DNA of 64,000 bases from the NCBI GenBank assembly GCA_963732795.1, contig CAVTAV010000002.1, positions 992,001 through 1,056,000 on the forward strand, in the 5' to 3' direction. This document shows positions 8,312-17,027 of this stretch, piece by piece. Both the position numbers and the translations under genes were made by a program. The stretch is from CAVTAV01 sp963732795 (GTDB lineage Bacteria; Pseudomonadota; Alphaproteobacteria; CAVTAV01). Below the pieces are notes generated by a model. The model worked only from the letters and a program-made list of their open reading frames with translations. It made no database searches and was not told the DNA's origin. Numbering within the stretch: the stretch's first letter is position 1; every line of letters starts with the position of its first letter.

Positions 8312-8342
8312 CGGCGAGCCGCCTCAATACCCGAGAGGCGGC

Positions 8343-8831
8343 TCAAACCAGCTGCACCACCTCGCCGTCGGGGCCGAGGAAGTGGTAGCCGAACTCCCAA
8401 TCCGTCTTCGGCTCCGCGCCCTTGCCCTTCAGGTAGTCGGTGATCGGGCCCATGTTGTCGCGGCTCATGCCGTCGATGTGGAAGCCGAAATGGTCGATCT
8501 TGCCGTAGGGCTCCTGCTGGCGGAGCGAGAGGATGATCTTCTTGCCGGGGCCCATGCGCATGATCTTGTGGTCCTTGTCGGCGCTGAGCTCGTTGAATCC
8601 GAAGATGTCCTTGTAGAACGCGATCGACTTCTGGAGATCCGAGGTCAGGATCGAGACGTGGTCCACGTTCGTCGCCTTCAGGGGGCCGGTGATGGCGGGG
8701 GCGGTTTCGGCCGCTTTCGCGGCGGGGACGGCGGCGGCGGCCGCGAGCGCGGCGAGGCCCTGCACGAGGGCGCGGCGGGACAGGCGGCCCTTCTCGAAAT
8801 TGTCCAGCATGTGGTCGATGATCGGTTCCAT
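8343..8831 (-). CDS. Tat-exported VOC family protein
   Basis: A 162-residue protein. The N-terminus has a twin-arginine signal (GRLSRRALVQGLAALAAAAAV, about residues 14-34) ending near AKAAE, so the VOC domain acts in the periplasm. The domain starts at VDHVSILTSDLQKSIAFYKDIFGFNEL, continues with KIDHFGFHIDGM and ends HFLGPDGEVVQLV. The terminal Glu-Val-Val matches the usual metal-Glu position. Start ATG 8831 is preceded by AAGGAG. Export through Tat suggests that it folds or binds metal before transport. Substrate unknown; a similar exported VOC protein is at 30506-30970. Confidence 0.87.
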   Translation of the reverse strand: MEPIIDHMLDNFEKGRLSRRALVQGLAALAAAAAVPAAKAAETAPAITGPLKATNVDHVSILTSDLQKSIAFYKDIFGFNELSADKDHKIMRMGPGKKIILSLRQQEPYGKIDHFGFHIDGMSRDNMGPITDYLKGKGAEPKTDWEFGYHFLGPDGEVVQLV

Positions 8832-8890
8832 GACGGTCTCCTTGCGCTTTTGAGGGTAATCGGTCCGGATTGGGCGGAACTTTAGCACGG

Positions 8891-9682
8891 CTAGGCGCCG
8901 AACGAGTATCCGCCCTGGACGACGCCCAGGCCGCCGTCGCAATCGAGCACGAGGCCGGTGACGTAATCCGCGGACGGGCCGACCAGGAAGCCGACCGCCG
9001 CGACGATATCGTCGGTGGTGCCGAGGCGGCGGAGCGGCAACTTACCGGCGATGCGGGCGCGGGCCTCCGCCTCCGGGGCGAGCCGCTTCATGCCCTCGCT
9101 GCCGTCGATCGGGCCGGGGCAGATCGCGTTCACCCGCACGCCCTCCGCGCCCCATTCGAGCGCCAGGCATTTCACCAGCATGTTCACCCCCGCCTTCGCC
9201 GCGCAGACATGGATCTGGCCGTAATGCGGCTGGACGGCCTGGGGCGCGGTGATGGCGATCAGGCTGGCGCCGGGCTTCCTGAGGCGGCCATAGGCGGCGT
9301 GGAACACGTTGAACGAACCCAGGAGATCGATATCGACCACGGCTTTGAAGCCGTTCGGCGAAAGTTCGGCCGCGGCGCAGGGAAAATTCCCCGCCTGCCC
9401 CGCGATCACCACGTCGAACGGCCCGATGGCCTCGGCGGCGCGCTCGATGGCCTCGGAAACGGCCCCCGCATCGCGCACGTCGCACGGAAACCCCAAGGAC
9501 TCCGGGCTGGTCTCGCGCAACGTCTTGACGGTCGCCTCAACCCGCGCCGGGTTCCGGCTGATCACCGCCACCCGCGAGCCCTCGCGCGCGAACCGCGACG
9601 CCGTCGCCAAATTCATCCCGCTCGTCCCGCCCGCGATGAACACGGATTTCCCGGCGAACGGGCTGTCGTGCTGTTGGGCCAT
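8891..9682 (-). CDS. SDR oxidoreductase, 2,4-dienoyl-CoA reductase-like
   Basis: A 263-residue short-chain dehydrogenase. The NADP-binding motif is AGGTSGMNLATA (about 17-28), with a basic ISRNP loop after beta-2, NxAG-equivalent VIAGQAGNFPC, and VRVNAICPGPI near the C-terminus. The usual catalytic YxxxK is replaced by HYGQIHVCAAKAG, with the Lys kept and the Tyr absent. This Q-x-H-x-x-x-A-K arrangement is that of the peroxisomal DECR2/SPS19 type 2,4-dienoyl-CoA reductases, so a role in oxidation of unsaturated fatty acids is the best guess. It is intact, 60 bases downstream of the VOC gene start on the same strand, and divergent from the GMC gene. Confidence 0.85.
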   Translation of the reverse strand: MAQQHDSPFAGKSVFIAGGTSGMNLATASRFAREGSRVAVISRNPARVEATVKTLRETSPESLGFPCDVRDAGAVSEAIERAAEAIGPFDVVIAGQAGNFPCAAAELSPNGFKAVVDIDLLGSFNVFHAAYGRLRKPGASLIAITAPQAVQPHYGQIHVCAAKAGVNMLVKCLALEWGAEGVRVNAICPGPIDGSEGMKRLAPEAEARARIAGKLPLRRLGTTDDIVAAVGFLVGPSADYVTGLVLDCDGGLGVVQGGYSFGA

Positions 9683-9803
9683 GATCGTCTCCGCAGCCGC
9701 GCTTCAATAGGTCGCAGCCTATCCCTCTGGTCGATCAAGGTGGAGTGCTTATTGAAGGGATAGGCCAGCACAGGCACAATGGCCCAAACAAAGGGGGACG
9801 GCA

Positions 9804-11410
9804 GTGGACCAGTTCGATTACATCATCGTGGGCGCGGGGTCTTCGGGCTGTGTGCTGGCGGCGCGGCTGACGGAGGATCCGGGGACCAAGGTCCTGGTCG
9901 ATCGAGGCCGGGGGCAGCGAGAAGCGGACGATTCTCGAAATGCCCGTGGCCTGGTTCCGGGCGATGCGGGTCGGCTCGGTCGGCTGGGGCTATTCCTCGG
10001 AGCCGGAGCCCTTCGCGGACCAGCGGCGCATTCCGGTGCCGCGCGGGCGGGTCGTCGGCGGCTGCTCGTCGATCAACGGCATGATGTATTCGCGCGGCCA
10101 TCCGCTGGATTACGACCAATGGGCGCAAATGGGCGCGAAAGGCTGGGCTTCTGCCGATGTTCTGCCCTATTTCCGCAAATCCGAGGCGAATTGGCGCGGC
10201 GCATCGGAGGATCACGGCGCGGAAGGCCCGCTGACGGTCACCAGGCACCGAACCGACCACAAGATCTATCCCGCGATCATGGAGACCGCCGAGCATATGG
10301 GCTTCCGCGCGCTCGGCGACTTTCACGGCGAGTTCCACCGAGGGCTTCTCCGCGCCGGATTTCACGATCCATCAGGGCCGCCGCGGCTCCACCGCGAAGC
10401 TGTTCCTCCGCCCGGCGCTGGCGCGCGGGAACCTGAAGCTCGTCGACGAGGCGCTGACCACCCGGATCGTGATCGAGGACGGCAAGGCCGTCGGCGTCGA
10501 ATACGAGCGCGACGGCGAACGCATGACCGTCCGGGCCAAGCGCGAGGTCATTCTCTCCGCCGGCGCGATCAACTCGCCGCAGATCCTGAAGCTCTCGGGC
10601 ATCGGCCCGGCGGCGGAACTGAAGGAGCACGGCATCGAGGTCGTCCATGATCTTCCCGGCGTGGGCACGCAACCTGCAGGACCATGCCGCCGTCCGCCCC
10701 GTGCTGACGGCGAGCGGGCCGTTCACCTTCGACCAGGAGCTCCGCTTCGACCGCATGGCGGAAATCCGTGGTCGAATGGTATTTCCGCGGGACGGGCCCG
10801 GTCGCCGGAGCTGCCGGTCGCGGCGCAGGGCTTCGTCAGGACCCGCGAGGGGCTCGACCGGCCGGACATCCAGTTCCTGATCAGCCCGGTGGCGATGGAC
10901 GCCCATGTCTGGTTCCCGGGCATCAGCGCGCCGCGCGGCGATTGCTTCTCGATCGCCTGCATTCTGCTGGCGCCGGAAAGCCGCGGCACGATCACGCTCC
11001 GCTCGCGCCGATCCGCACGACAAGGCGAAAATCCAGTTCAACCTGCTCTCGACCGAGAACGACCGCGCCTTCTTCCGCCGCGCGGTGCCGCTTCACCCGC
11101 ACATTCTTCAGCGAAGCTCCGGCGAGCACGCTGGTCGAATCCGGAGATCGAGCCCGGCCCGACCGTGCAGTCCGACGCCGAGATCGACGCCTATGTCCGC
11201 TCCACCGTCAACACGGCGATGCACCCGACTTCGACCTGCCCCATGGGCACGGGGCCCGAGGCCGTGCTCGACGAGAAGCTTCGCGTCCGCGGGATCGAGG
11301 GCCTGCGCGTCGTCGACGCTTCAGTCATGCCCGTCATCGTCGGCGGCAACACCAACGCCCCCGCCATCATGATCGCGGAGAAGGCTGCGGACTTGATCCG
11401 TACGGACTGA
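9804..11410 (+). CDS. GMC-family FAD oxidoreductase (choline dehydrogenase-like), many frame breaks
   Basis: Reading across frames gives a full-length (about 530 residues) glucose-methanol-choline oxidoreductase: FDYIIVGAGSSGCVLAARLTEDP (FAD-binding start), EAGGSEKRTILEMP, PRGRVVGGCSSINGMMYSRG, ILSAGAINSPQILKLSGIGP (PROSITE-type GMC signature 2), NLQDHAAVRP, HPTSTCPMGTGPEAVLDEKLRVRGIEGLRVVDASVMP and GNTNAPAIMIAEKAADLI. Breaks lie near 9900, 10335, 10668, 10762, 10800, 11020, 11090 and 11135. At least three are single added bases (GTCGATC for GTCATC, GGGCACGC for GGGCCGC-like, GAAATCC for GAATCC). It would oxidise a primary alcohol. The density of breaks is the highest in the left half, so real decay cannot be excluded. 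Start GTG 9804 follows AAGGGGGACG. Confidence 0.8.
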
Positions 11411-11421
11411 CCAACTCACCG

Positions 11422-11500
11422 GTCATTGCGAGGAGGCCGAAGGCCGACGCGGCAATCCAGGGAGGCTGGATCGCCGCGGCGCTTCGCGCCTCGCGATGAC
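11422..11500. repeat. Intergenic palindromic repeat, family B copy 1
   Basis: GTCATTGCGAGG at the left and CCTCGCGATGAC at the right, with GGCAATCCAGGGAGGCTGGATCGCC inside, form an inverted repeat immediately after the GMC gene. A second copy is at 39090-39157. Confidence 0.7.
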
Positions 11501-11513
11501 AGTCCGAATACTC

Positions 11514-11588
11514 CGTTCACCCTGAACCTGTCGAAGGGTGTTCCTGGGCCGTGCTGCGTCCTTCGACAAGCTCAGCACGAACGGAGGG
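11514..11588. repeat. CCTGTCGAAGG...CCTTCGACAAGCTCAG type inverted repeat
   Basis: ACCCTGAACCTGTCGAAGGG and CCTTCGACAAGCTCAGCACGAACGG are the two arms of a dispersed repeat that I know from many proteobacterial genomes. Only one copy was found in this window. Confidence 0.65.
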
Positions 11589-11875
11589 TAGCGCCCCCGC
11601 CTAAGACCGGCTTCCAAAAAAATTTCGGCATTCCGCATTTTTTCGGTGTGGTATTCGGCGGTCGGCGTCGTCTTATGGACGAACCCGCTCAAGGGAAGCG
11701 GTTCACAAGAAACCATGCGGCTCACACAAGGTTGTCATGCCCTGACAGCCAATAATGGAGCTGTGTCTTGAAAGGTTTTGTCCGAAGGGCCGCCGAATGA
11801 ATTGATAATAAGTCGCACGATTATTTCCCAATATCTCGTCTCTACCTGGTGACTTCTCGAATCGGAGTCGGAGTT
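11589..11875. other. AT-richer leader region of the TlpA-DsbD operon
   Basis: About 290 bases without a gene. It includes runs of A and T (CCAAAAAAATTTCGGCATTC, GCATTTTTTCGG) and a less GC-rich stretch down to 11850. It probably contains the promoter of the redox operon, but I cannot define one, and I recognise no riboswitch. Confidence 0.4.
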
Positions 11876-12376
11876 ATGGTCGCTTATCTTAGTGCTGCCC
11901 GATCGCTCTTCCGCCGCCTGCCGCTCCTTTTGAGCCTTGCGCTCGTCGCCCTGCCCCCGGCGACGGCGGCAGCGGCGGATGCCCCGGGACCCGGGTCCCT
12001 CGACCTCTCGGCCTATAAGGGCCACGTCGTCTATCTCGATTTCTGGGCCTCGTGGTGCGGGCCGTGCAAGCTGTCGTTCCCCTATATGGAGAACCTGCCC
12101 TACGCCTTCCCGCAGAAGGGCCTCGTGGTCCTCACCGTCAATCTGGACCATTCGAAGAAGCGCGCCGACGCCTTCCTGAGCGAAGTCGGATCGACGCTGC
12201 CCGTGATCTACGACCCCAAGGGCAAGCTCGCGACGCGCTTCCATGTCGAGGCGATGCCGAGCGCCGTGCTGATCGATCGCGCCGGCAAGGTGCGCTACGT
12301 CCACAAGGGTTTCTTCCGGGACAAGGAAGGCGACTACACCGACGACCTCGCCACTCTCATCAACGAAAAGCAGTAA
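11876..12376 (+). CDS. TlpA/ResA-like periplasmic thioredoxin
   Basis: A 166-residue thiol-disulfide protein. A signal segment (about residues 1-33, ending AAAADA) is followed by a thioredoxin fold: VVYLDFWASWCGPCKLSFPYM carries the WCGPC active site, then VLTVNLD, the cis-Pro region VEAMPSAVLIDRAGKVRYVHKG. The reaction is periplasmic reduction of disulfides, with electrons probably delivered by the DsbD/ScsB protein encoded at the end of the operon. ATG 11876 was preferred to GTG 11849 because the signal peptide then begins normally. The gap to the next gene is 12 bases. The target could be the cysteines of the DUF4266 lipoprotein encoded next. Confidence 0.88.
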   Translation: MVAYLSAARSLFRRLPLLLSLALVALPPATAAAADAPGPGSLDLSAYKGHVVYLDFWASWCGPCKLSFPYMENLPYAFPQKGLVVLTVNLDHSKKRADAFLSEVGSTLPVIYDPKGKLATRFHVEAMPSAVLIDRAGKVRYVHKGFFRDKEGDYTDDLATLINEKQ

Positions 12377-12388
12377 TCGGAGCGCCTT

Positions 12389-12613
12389 ATGAAAATCGCG
12401 CGCAGCGTCGTGGCTGCTCTCGGCCTTGTGTGCCTGTTGTCGTCCTGCTCGGCTTTCCAGGTGAAGCCTTGGGACCGCGACATCATGGCCAAGAAGTCGA
12501 TGCAGCTTAACACCCAGCCGAACCTCACCGCCTTCCGCGAGCATGTCTATTTCAGCAAGGAAGGGTCCAGCGGCGGCCGCACCTTCGACGGCGGGGGCTG
12601 CGGATGCAACTGA
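12389..12613 (+). CDS. DUF4266 small lipoprotein
   Basis: A 74-residue lipoprotein. The lipobox LLSSC puts the lipidated Cys at residue 20, followed by SAFQVKPWDRDIMAKKSMQL, a motif typical of DUF4266. The C-terminus is Ser/Gly-rich and ends GGGCGCN, with two Cys separated by one Gly. No function is established to my knowledge. Asp is absent at +2 after the lipid Cys, so an outer-membrane location is expected. The 3' end overlaps the next start by 10 bases, which indicates translational coupling with the DUF3570 barrel. The paired C-terminal Cys next to a TlpA reductase and DsbD suggests a thiol that must be kept reduced or a metal site; this is inference. Confidence 0.85.
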   Translation: MKIARSVVAALGLVCLLSSCSAFQVKPWDRDIMAKKSMQLNTQPNLTAFREHVYFSKEGSSGGRTFDGGGCGCN

Positions 12614-14038
12614 AGAAGCTCGGCAAGCGCCGCGTCAGCCGGACGCTGGGCGTCGTCACCGCGAATTTGTTCGTCGCGACCCATGCCTATGCCCAGGCCG
12701 CACAAGCGCCCGCGCCCACACCTGCCCTGCCCATCCCCGCGCTCAATATCGGCGGCAACGCCAGCGGCAGCGTGATCGACGACACCGCGAGCGACTTGAG
12801 CACGACGGTCTTCGACGGCTCGGTCCTGTTCTATCAGGAGCAGGGCGGCCGGGTGCGCGCGGTCGAGCCGGTCGCGCGGCTGAAGATCACGGGCTATACC
12901 GGCGACAGCCTGTCGATCAAGGCGACCTATGACGGCCTCACCGGGGCCTCGCCGAACGGCGCAACGCCCTGGAAGGATCCCCAGACCTTCACGGTGCCGA
13001 TCGCGACGCCCGGCCAAGAGGAAGCCGTCACCGGCGCCTCCGGCAACACCAACATCGTCACTATCCCCGGCACGGGAACACAGGTCGGCCAGTACACCGT
13101 CCCGGCCCATCAGCTTCCGCTCGATCAGGGCTTCCGCGACCGGCGCTATGCCGTCGATCTCGGCTATACGCGGGTGTTCAGTCCCAATACGCGCGCCAGT
13201 ATCGGTATCAGCGGCTCGGACGAGCGCGATTACAAGTCGTTCTCCGGCAATCTGGGCCTGTCGCAGGACTTCGCCGATCACACCACAACACTCACGCTCG
13301 GCGTCAATTTCGAATACGACAAATCGAACCCGCATTTCGGCACGCCGACGCCTTTCACCGAGATGAACGGCCTCGTCAAGGGGCCGGGCGACAGCAAGAA
13401 CGTCCTGAAGTCTCGTCGCGGGCTTCACCCATGTGATGACCCGGTTCTGGCTCCTGCAGGTCAATTACGATATCGGCTGGAACAAGGGCTATCAGACCGA
13501 TCCCTACAAGATCATTTCGGTGGTCGATCCGATCACCGGCGCACCCCAGCAGTATCTCTACGAAAAACGCCCGCGGTCGCGCACGCGCCAAAGCCTCTAC
13601 ACCGCGAGCAAGCTCGCCATCGGCCCGACCGTCGCCGACGTGTCCTTCCGGTATTATTGGGATAGCTGGAGCATCAAATCGATCACGGCCGAGGTCTCGG
13701 AGCGGGTGCCGATTACGTCGTGGTTCTATGTCGAGCCGGAGTTCCGCTACTACCACCAGACCGCCGCGAAATTCTTCAACTACTACCTGCTGGCGGGCCA
13801 GGCCCTGCCCGATTTCGCCAGCGCGGACGGGCGGCTGAACCGGTTCAACGCGCGGACCATCGGCTTGAGGCTCGGCTTCAAGGCGGGCGACGGCGAGTTC
13901 TACATCCTGGCTCAGGACTACCGGCAATCGGGCGCCAAGACGGTCGCGAGCGCGCCCGGCGATCTCGCCATGGAGAACCTGTTCAGCGGCGTCCATGCGC
14001 GGAGCGTCATGGCCGGCTTCACCTACACGTTCCGGTAG
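12604..14038 (+). CDS. DUF3570 outer-membrane beta-barrel protein (one frameshift), predicted flavinylation target
   Basis: About 477 residues in two frames: 12604 to about 13410, then about 13415 to 14038, with a break around GTCCTGAAGTCTCGTCGCG. A signal peptide (to about residue 30, AYAQ) precedes a Pro/Ala linker and many amphipathic strands such as RYAVDLGYTRVFSP, TTTLTLGVNFEYD, WLLQVNYDIGWNKGYQ and FYVEPEFRYYHQ. It ends with MAGFTYTFR, and the terminal aromatic-Arg suits a barrel inserted by BAM. Near the N-terminus, residues 110-116 read DGLTGAS, which fits the ApbE flavin-transfer consensus D-g-x-(s/t)-g-A-(T/S); an apbE gene follows at once. DUF3570 has no established function. It is coupled to the DUF4266 gene by a 10-base overlap. 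Confidence 0.83.
12931..12951 (+). other. Predicted ApbE flavinylation motif (DGLTGAS) within DUF3570
   Basis: Codons 110-116 of the DUF3570 gene encode Asp-Gly-Leu-Thr-Gly-Ala-Ser. ApbE transfers FMN to the final Thr/Ser of D-g-x-(s/t)-g-A-(T/S), so Ser116 would be the acceptor. A nearby NGAT (118-121) lacks the Asp and Ser/Thr of the consensus and is a poorer candidate. Confidence 0.5.
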
Positions 14039-14070
14039 GGCGACGGAGGAAGACCGCGGAGGACAACGGC

Positions 14071-14977
14071 ATGAATATGCAGTCGTTCGCATTCGGGAAG
14101 CCTGTAGTGCCCCCTTATCAGGAGATTCAGCGCCACGTCTTCAGCGCCATGGCGTCGCCGTGCGAGGTGCGGATCGACAACCCGGACCCGATTCTGGCCG
14201 AGAAGCTCGGCCGGATCGCCGAGGCCGAGGCCAAGCGGATCGAGGCGAAATTCAGCCGCTACCGCGACGACAGCGTGGTGGGCCGGATCAATGCGTCGGG
14301 CGGCAAGCCCGTCATCGTCGATGAGGAAACGGCCGCCTTGCTGGATTACGCCGCGAGCTGCCATTCGCTGAGTGAGGGCCGGTTCGACGTGACCTCGGGC
14401 GTGCTGCGCCGAATCTGGAAGTTCGACGGCTCGGACAATGTGCCGACCAAACGGCAGGTGGCGGAAATTCTACCCCTCATCGGATGGGACAAGGTTATCT
14501 GGCGGCGGCCAGAACTGATCCTGCCGAACGGCATGGAGATCGATCTCGGCGGCCTCGGCAAGGAATATGCCGTGGATTTCGGCGATGATCGCCGTCACGC
14601 GGGAGAGCGACGTGCCGGTGATGGTGAATTTCGGCGGCGACCTTCGGGTTTCCGGTCCGCGCACGGGCAACCGGCGCTGGCGCGTCGCGATCGAGTCCGT
14701 GGACGGCGGCGCGTCCTCCGCCCGGTTGGAGATTTCGTGCGGCGCCCTGACCACGAGCGGCGACGCCCGGCGCTATCTGCTCAAGGACGGCGTGCGCTAC
14801 AGCCATATCCTCGATCCGCGCAAGGGCTGGCCGGTTCGCAACCCGCCGCACTCGGTCACGGTCGCCGCGCCGACCTGCATGGAAGCCGGCATCCTCTCGA
14901 CCTTCGCCATGCTGCAGGGCCGCAAGGCCGAGGCGTTCCTGCGCCGCGAAGGCGTGCAGAGCTGGGTCGTACGCTAG
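14071..14977 (+). CDS. apbE: FAD:protein FMN transferase ApbE (one frameshift)
   Basis: About 302 residues. ApbE uses FAD and Mg2+ to attach FMN covalently to Thr/Ser of exported proteins. Family motifs are HVFSAMASPCEVRI at the start, KFSRYRDDSVVGRINA, LDLGGLGKE-like IDLGGLGKEYAVD, VNFGGDLRVSGPR, CGALTTSGDARRY and YSHILDPRKGWPV. The frame breaks near 14578, where GATTTCGGC has one T more than GAT-TCG-GCG, then continues SAMIAVTRES. No clear signal peptide is seen in front of the domain, although ApbE normally acts outside the cytoplasm; the first 30 residues are polar. It lies 32 bases after the DUF3570 gene and 10 before the dsbD-like gene. Its most likely substrate is the DUF3570 barrel. 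Confidence 0.9.
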
Positions 14978-14987
14978 GAGAGTCCCG

Positions 14988-17027
14988 ATGTTGCGTTCCG
15001 TTCTGATCGCCGGCCTTCTGATCCTCGCCCCGGCTTCCGCCATGGCGGCGAGCAGCGCGGCCACCGATCACGTGACCGTCCGGCTGGTCTCCGAGAGCCG
15101 GGCTCCCGCGCCGGGGAAGACGGTCACCATGGCGCTCGTGGTCGCGCCGAAACCCGGCTGGCACATCTATTGGGCCAATCCTGGCGAAACCGGCCTCGCG
15201 CCGGAGCTCGACTGGACGTTGCCCGAGGGCGCCATGGCGGGCGAGACGCGCCATCCGACGCCGACGAAGATGGTGGTCGGCGGGATCACGACCTATGTGC
15301 ATGAAGGGCCGGTCACGCTGCTGACCGACATCATGCTGCCGGACACGCTGCGCAAGGGCGCGGCGCTGCCGATCAAGCTCGACGCGGACCTGCTGGTCTG
15401 CTCCGAGGGCGCCTGCGTGCCCCAGACGGTGTCGCTCGACCTGCCGCTCACCGTCGGCGACGGCCGGATCGATCCGACGGAAACCGATCTCTTCACGGCC
15501 GCCCGCGCCGCCCTGCCCGCGCCCATCGGCCGGCTCGTGCCCTATGCCGTGGCGGGCAAGGCGCTGACCCTGTTCATTCCCCTCGCCGATGCCGGCCGCG
15601 TCGCCTCCGCTCAGGTCTTCATTCAAAGCGACAACGTGGTGCCGGCCGGCAATCCGCAACGGATCACGCCCAGCAAGACCGGCCTGACCGTGACCCTGAC
15701 CCGCAATAAATCGACGCCGGTCGACGGACTGGCGGGCGTGGTGCGGGTCACGCGGACAGACAAGAGTGTGGCCGGTTACAGCTTCATCGGCCGGCCGGGC
15801 GTCATCCCGGCCTACACACCCGCAGTTGGAGTCGACGCCTTATGGGCGCTTGGCGCGGCGGTCCTCGGCGGGCTGCTGCTCAATCTGATGCCCTGCGTCT
15901 TTCCGATCCTCAGTCTCAAGGCGCTGGCCCTGGCAAGGGCCGGTGGCGACGTGGCGGAGGCGCGAATCGAGGCGGTTGGTTATACCTTGGGATCGGTCGG
16001 CGTGTTGCTTGCGCTCGGCGGCGCGGTGCTGCTCCTGAAAGGCGCGGGCGTTGCCGTCGGCTGGGCGTTCCAGCTTCAGGACACCCGGGTGGTCACCATC
16101 CTCCTCCTTCTGGTGACGGCGATCGCGACCAATCTCGCGGGGCTTTATGAGCTGCCGTCGATGAGTTTCGCGGTCGGCCATCGCAAGGGCTTCGTCGGCG
16201 GCATCGGCACCGGGGCGCTCGCCGCGTTCATCGCGACACCCTGCACCGGCCCCTTCATGGCGGGCGCCTTGGGCGCGGCACTGGTCCTACCCGTTCCGGC
16301 GGCGCTTGCCGTTTTCGCGGGGCTGGGTTTCGGCCTGTCGCTGCCCTTTGTCGTCCTCGGCTTCGTCGAGCCCGCGCGCCGATGGCTCCCGAAGCCCGGT
16401 GCCTGGATGACGACGTTCCGGCGGATCCTGAGCCTGCCGATGTTCGCGACCGCGCTCGGCCTCGGCTGGATCGTGGGGCGTCAGGCGGGCGTGTCTGCCA
16501 TGACCCTTGCCCTGGCCTCCGCGCTACTGCTCGGTGTCGGGTTGTGGTGGTACGGCTTGCGGCAGGTGACGGGCAAATTCACCCTCCCCGTCGCCCTGCC
16601 CTGTGTCGCCGCCGTGGCCCTCGGCCTCGCCGGAGCGGAGGCCGGCTCAGCGACGGCGCAAGCGTCCCATCTCCTCGCGAGTCAACCCTATACCGCCGCC
16701 CGGCTCGCCGAACTGCGCGCGGATCATCGGCCGGTCTTCGTCTATCTCACCGCCGATTGGTGCCTGACCTGCAAGGTAAACGAGGCGACGAGCCTTTCGG
16801 CCGCCACGGTCGCCGACGCTTTCGCCAAGGCCCATGTCGCGGTTCTCGAAGGCGATTGGACACGGCGCAATCCCGAGGTCAGCGATCTTCTCGCCGAACA
16901 GGGCCGCGCGGGCATTCCGCTTTATATCTGGTATCCGCGCAAAGGCTCGCCGAAGGACCTGCCCCAGGTCCTCACCCCTTCGATGCTGATCGACCTCGCG
17001 AAGGACGTCAGTCCAAATCGAGCTTGA
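14988..17027 (+). CDS. DsbD/ScsB-like thiol:disulfide transport protein
   Basis: 679 residues, intact. A signal peptide (1-20) leads to an N-terminal periplasmic domain with the redox pair in LLVCSEGACVPQ, then eight or so membrane helices from about 285 with LMPCVFPILSLKALAL and ATPCTGPFMAGALG (the two membrane Cys), and a C-terminal thioredoxin domain with ADWCLTCKVNE (about residue 590). Electrons pass from cytoplasmic thioredoxin through the membrane Cys pair to periplasmic targets. The CSEGAC N-terminal domain is of the ScsB type rather than classical DsbD. It is last in the operon and probably reduces the TlpA-like protein at 11876. Its last 20 bases overlap the convergent amidohydrolase gene. 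Confidence 0.9.
   Translation: MLRSVLIAGLLILAPASAMAASSAATDHVTVRLVSESRAPAPGKTVTMALVVAPKPGWHIYWANPGETGLAPELDWTLPEGAMAGETRHPTPTKMVVGGITTYVHEGPVTLLTDIMLPDTLRKGAALPIKLDADLLVCSEGACVPQTVSLDLPLTVGDGRIDPTETDLFTAARAALPAPIGRLVPYAVAGKALTLFIPLADAGRVASAQVFIQSDNVVPAGNPQRITPSKTGLTVTLTRNKSTPVDGLAGVVRVTRTDKSVAGYSFIGRPGVIPAYTPAVGVDALWALGAAVLGGLLLNLMPCVFPILSLKALALARAGGDVAEARIEAVGYTLGSVGVLLALGGAVLLLKGAGVAVGWAFQLQDTRVVTILLLLVTAIATNLAGLYELPSMSFAVGHRKGFVGGIGTGALAAFIATPCTGPFMAGALGAALVLPVPAALAVFAGLGFGLSLPFVVLGFVEPARRWLPKPGAWMTTFRRILSLPMFATALGLGWIVGRQAGVSAMTLALASALLLGVGLWWYGLRQVTGKFTLPVALPCVAAVALGLAGAEAGSATAQASHLLASQPYTAARLAELRADHRPVFVYLTADWCLTCKVNEATSLSAATVADAFAKAHVAVLEGDWTRRNPEVSDLLAEQGRAGIPLYIWYPRKGSPKDLPQVLTPSMLIDLAKDVSPNRA

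Noticed and set aside
11514..11588. Inverted repeat after the GMC gene as the end of an insertion sequence
   Set aside because: There is no transposase gene nearby; the sequence is a known type of dispersed intergenic repeat.
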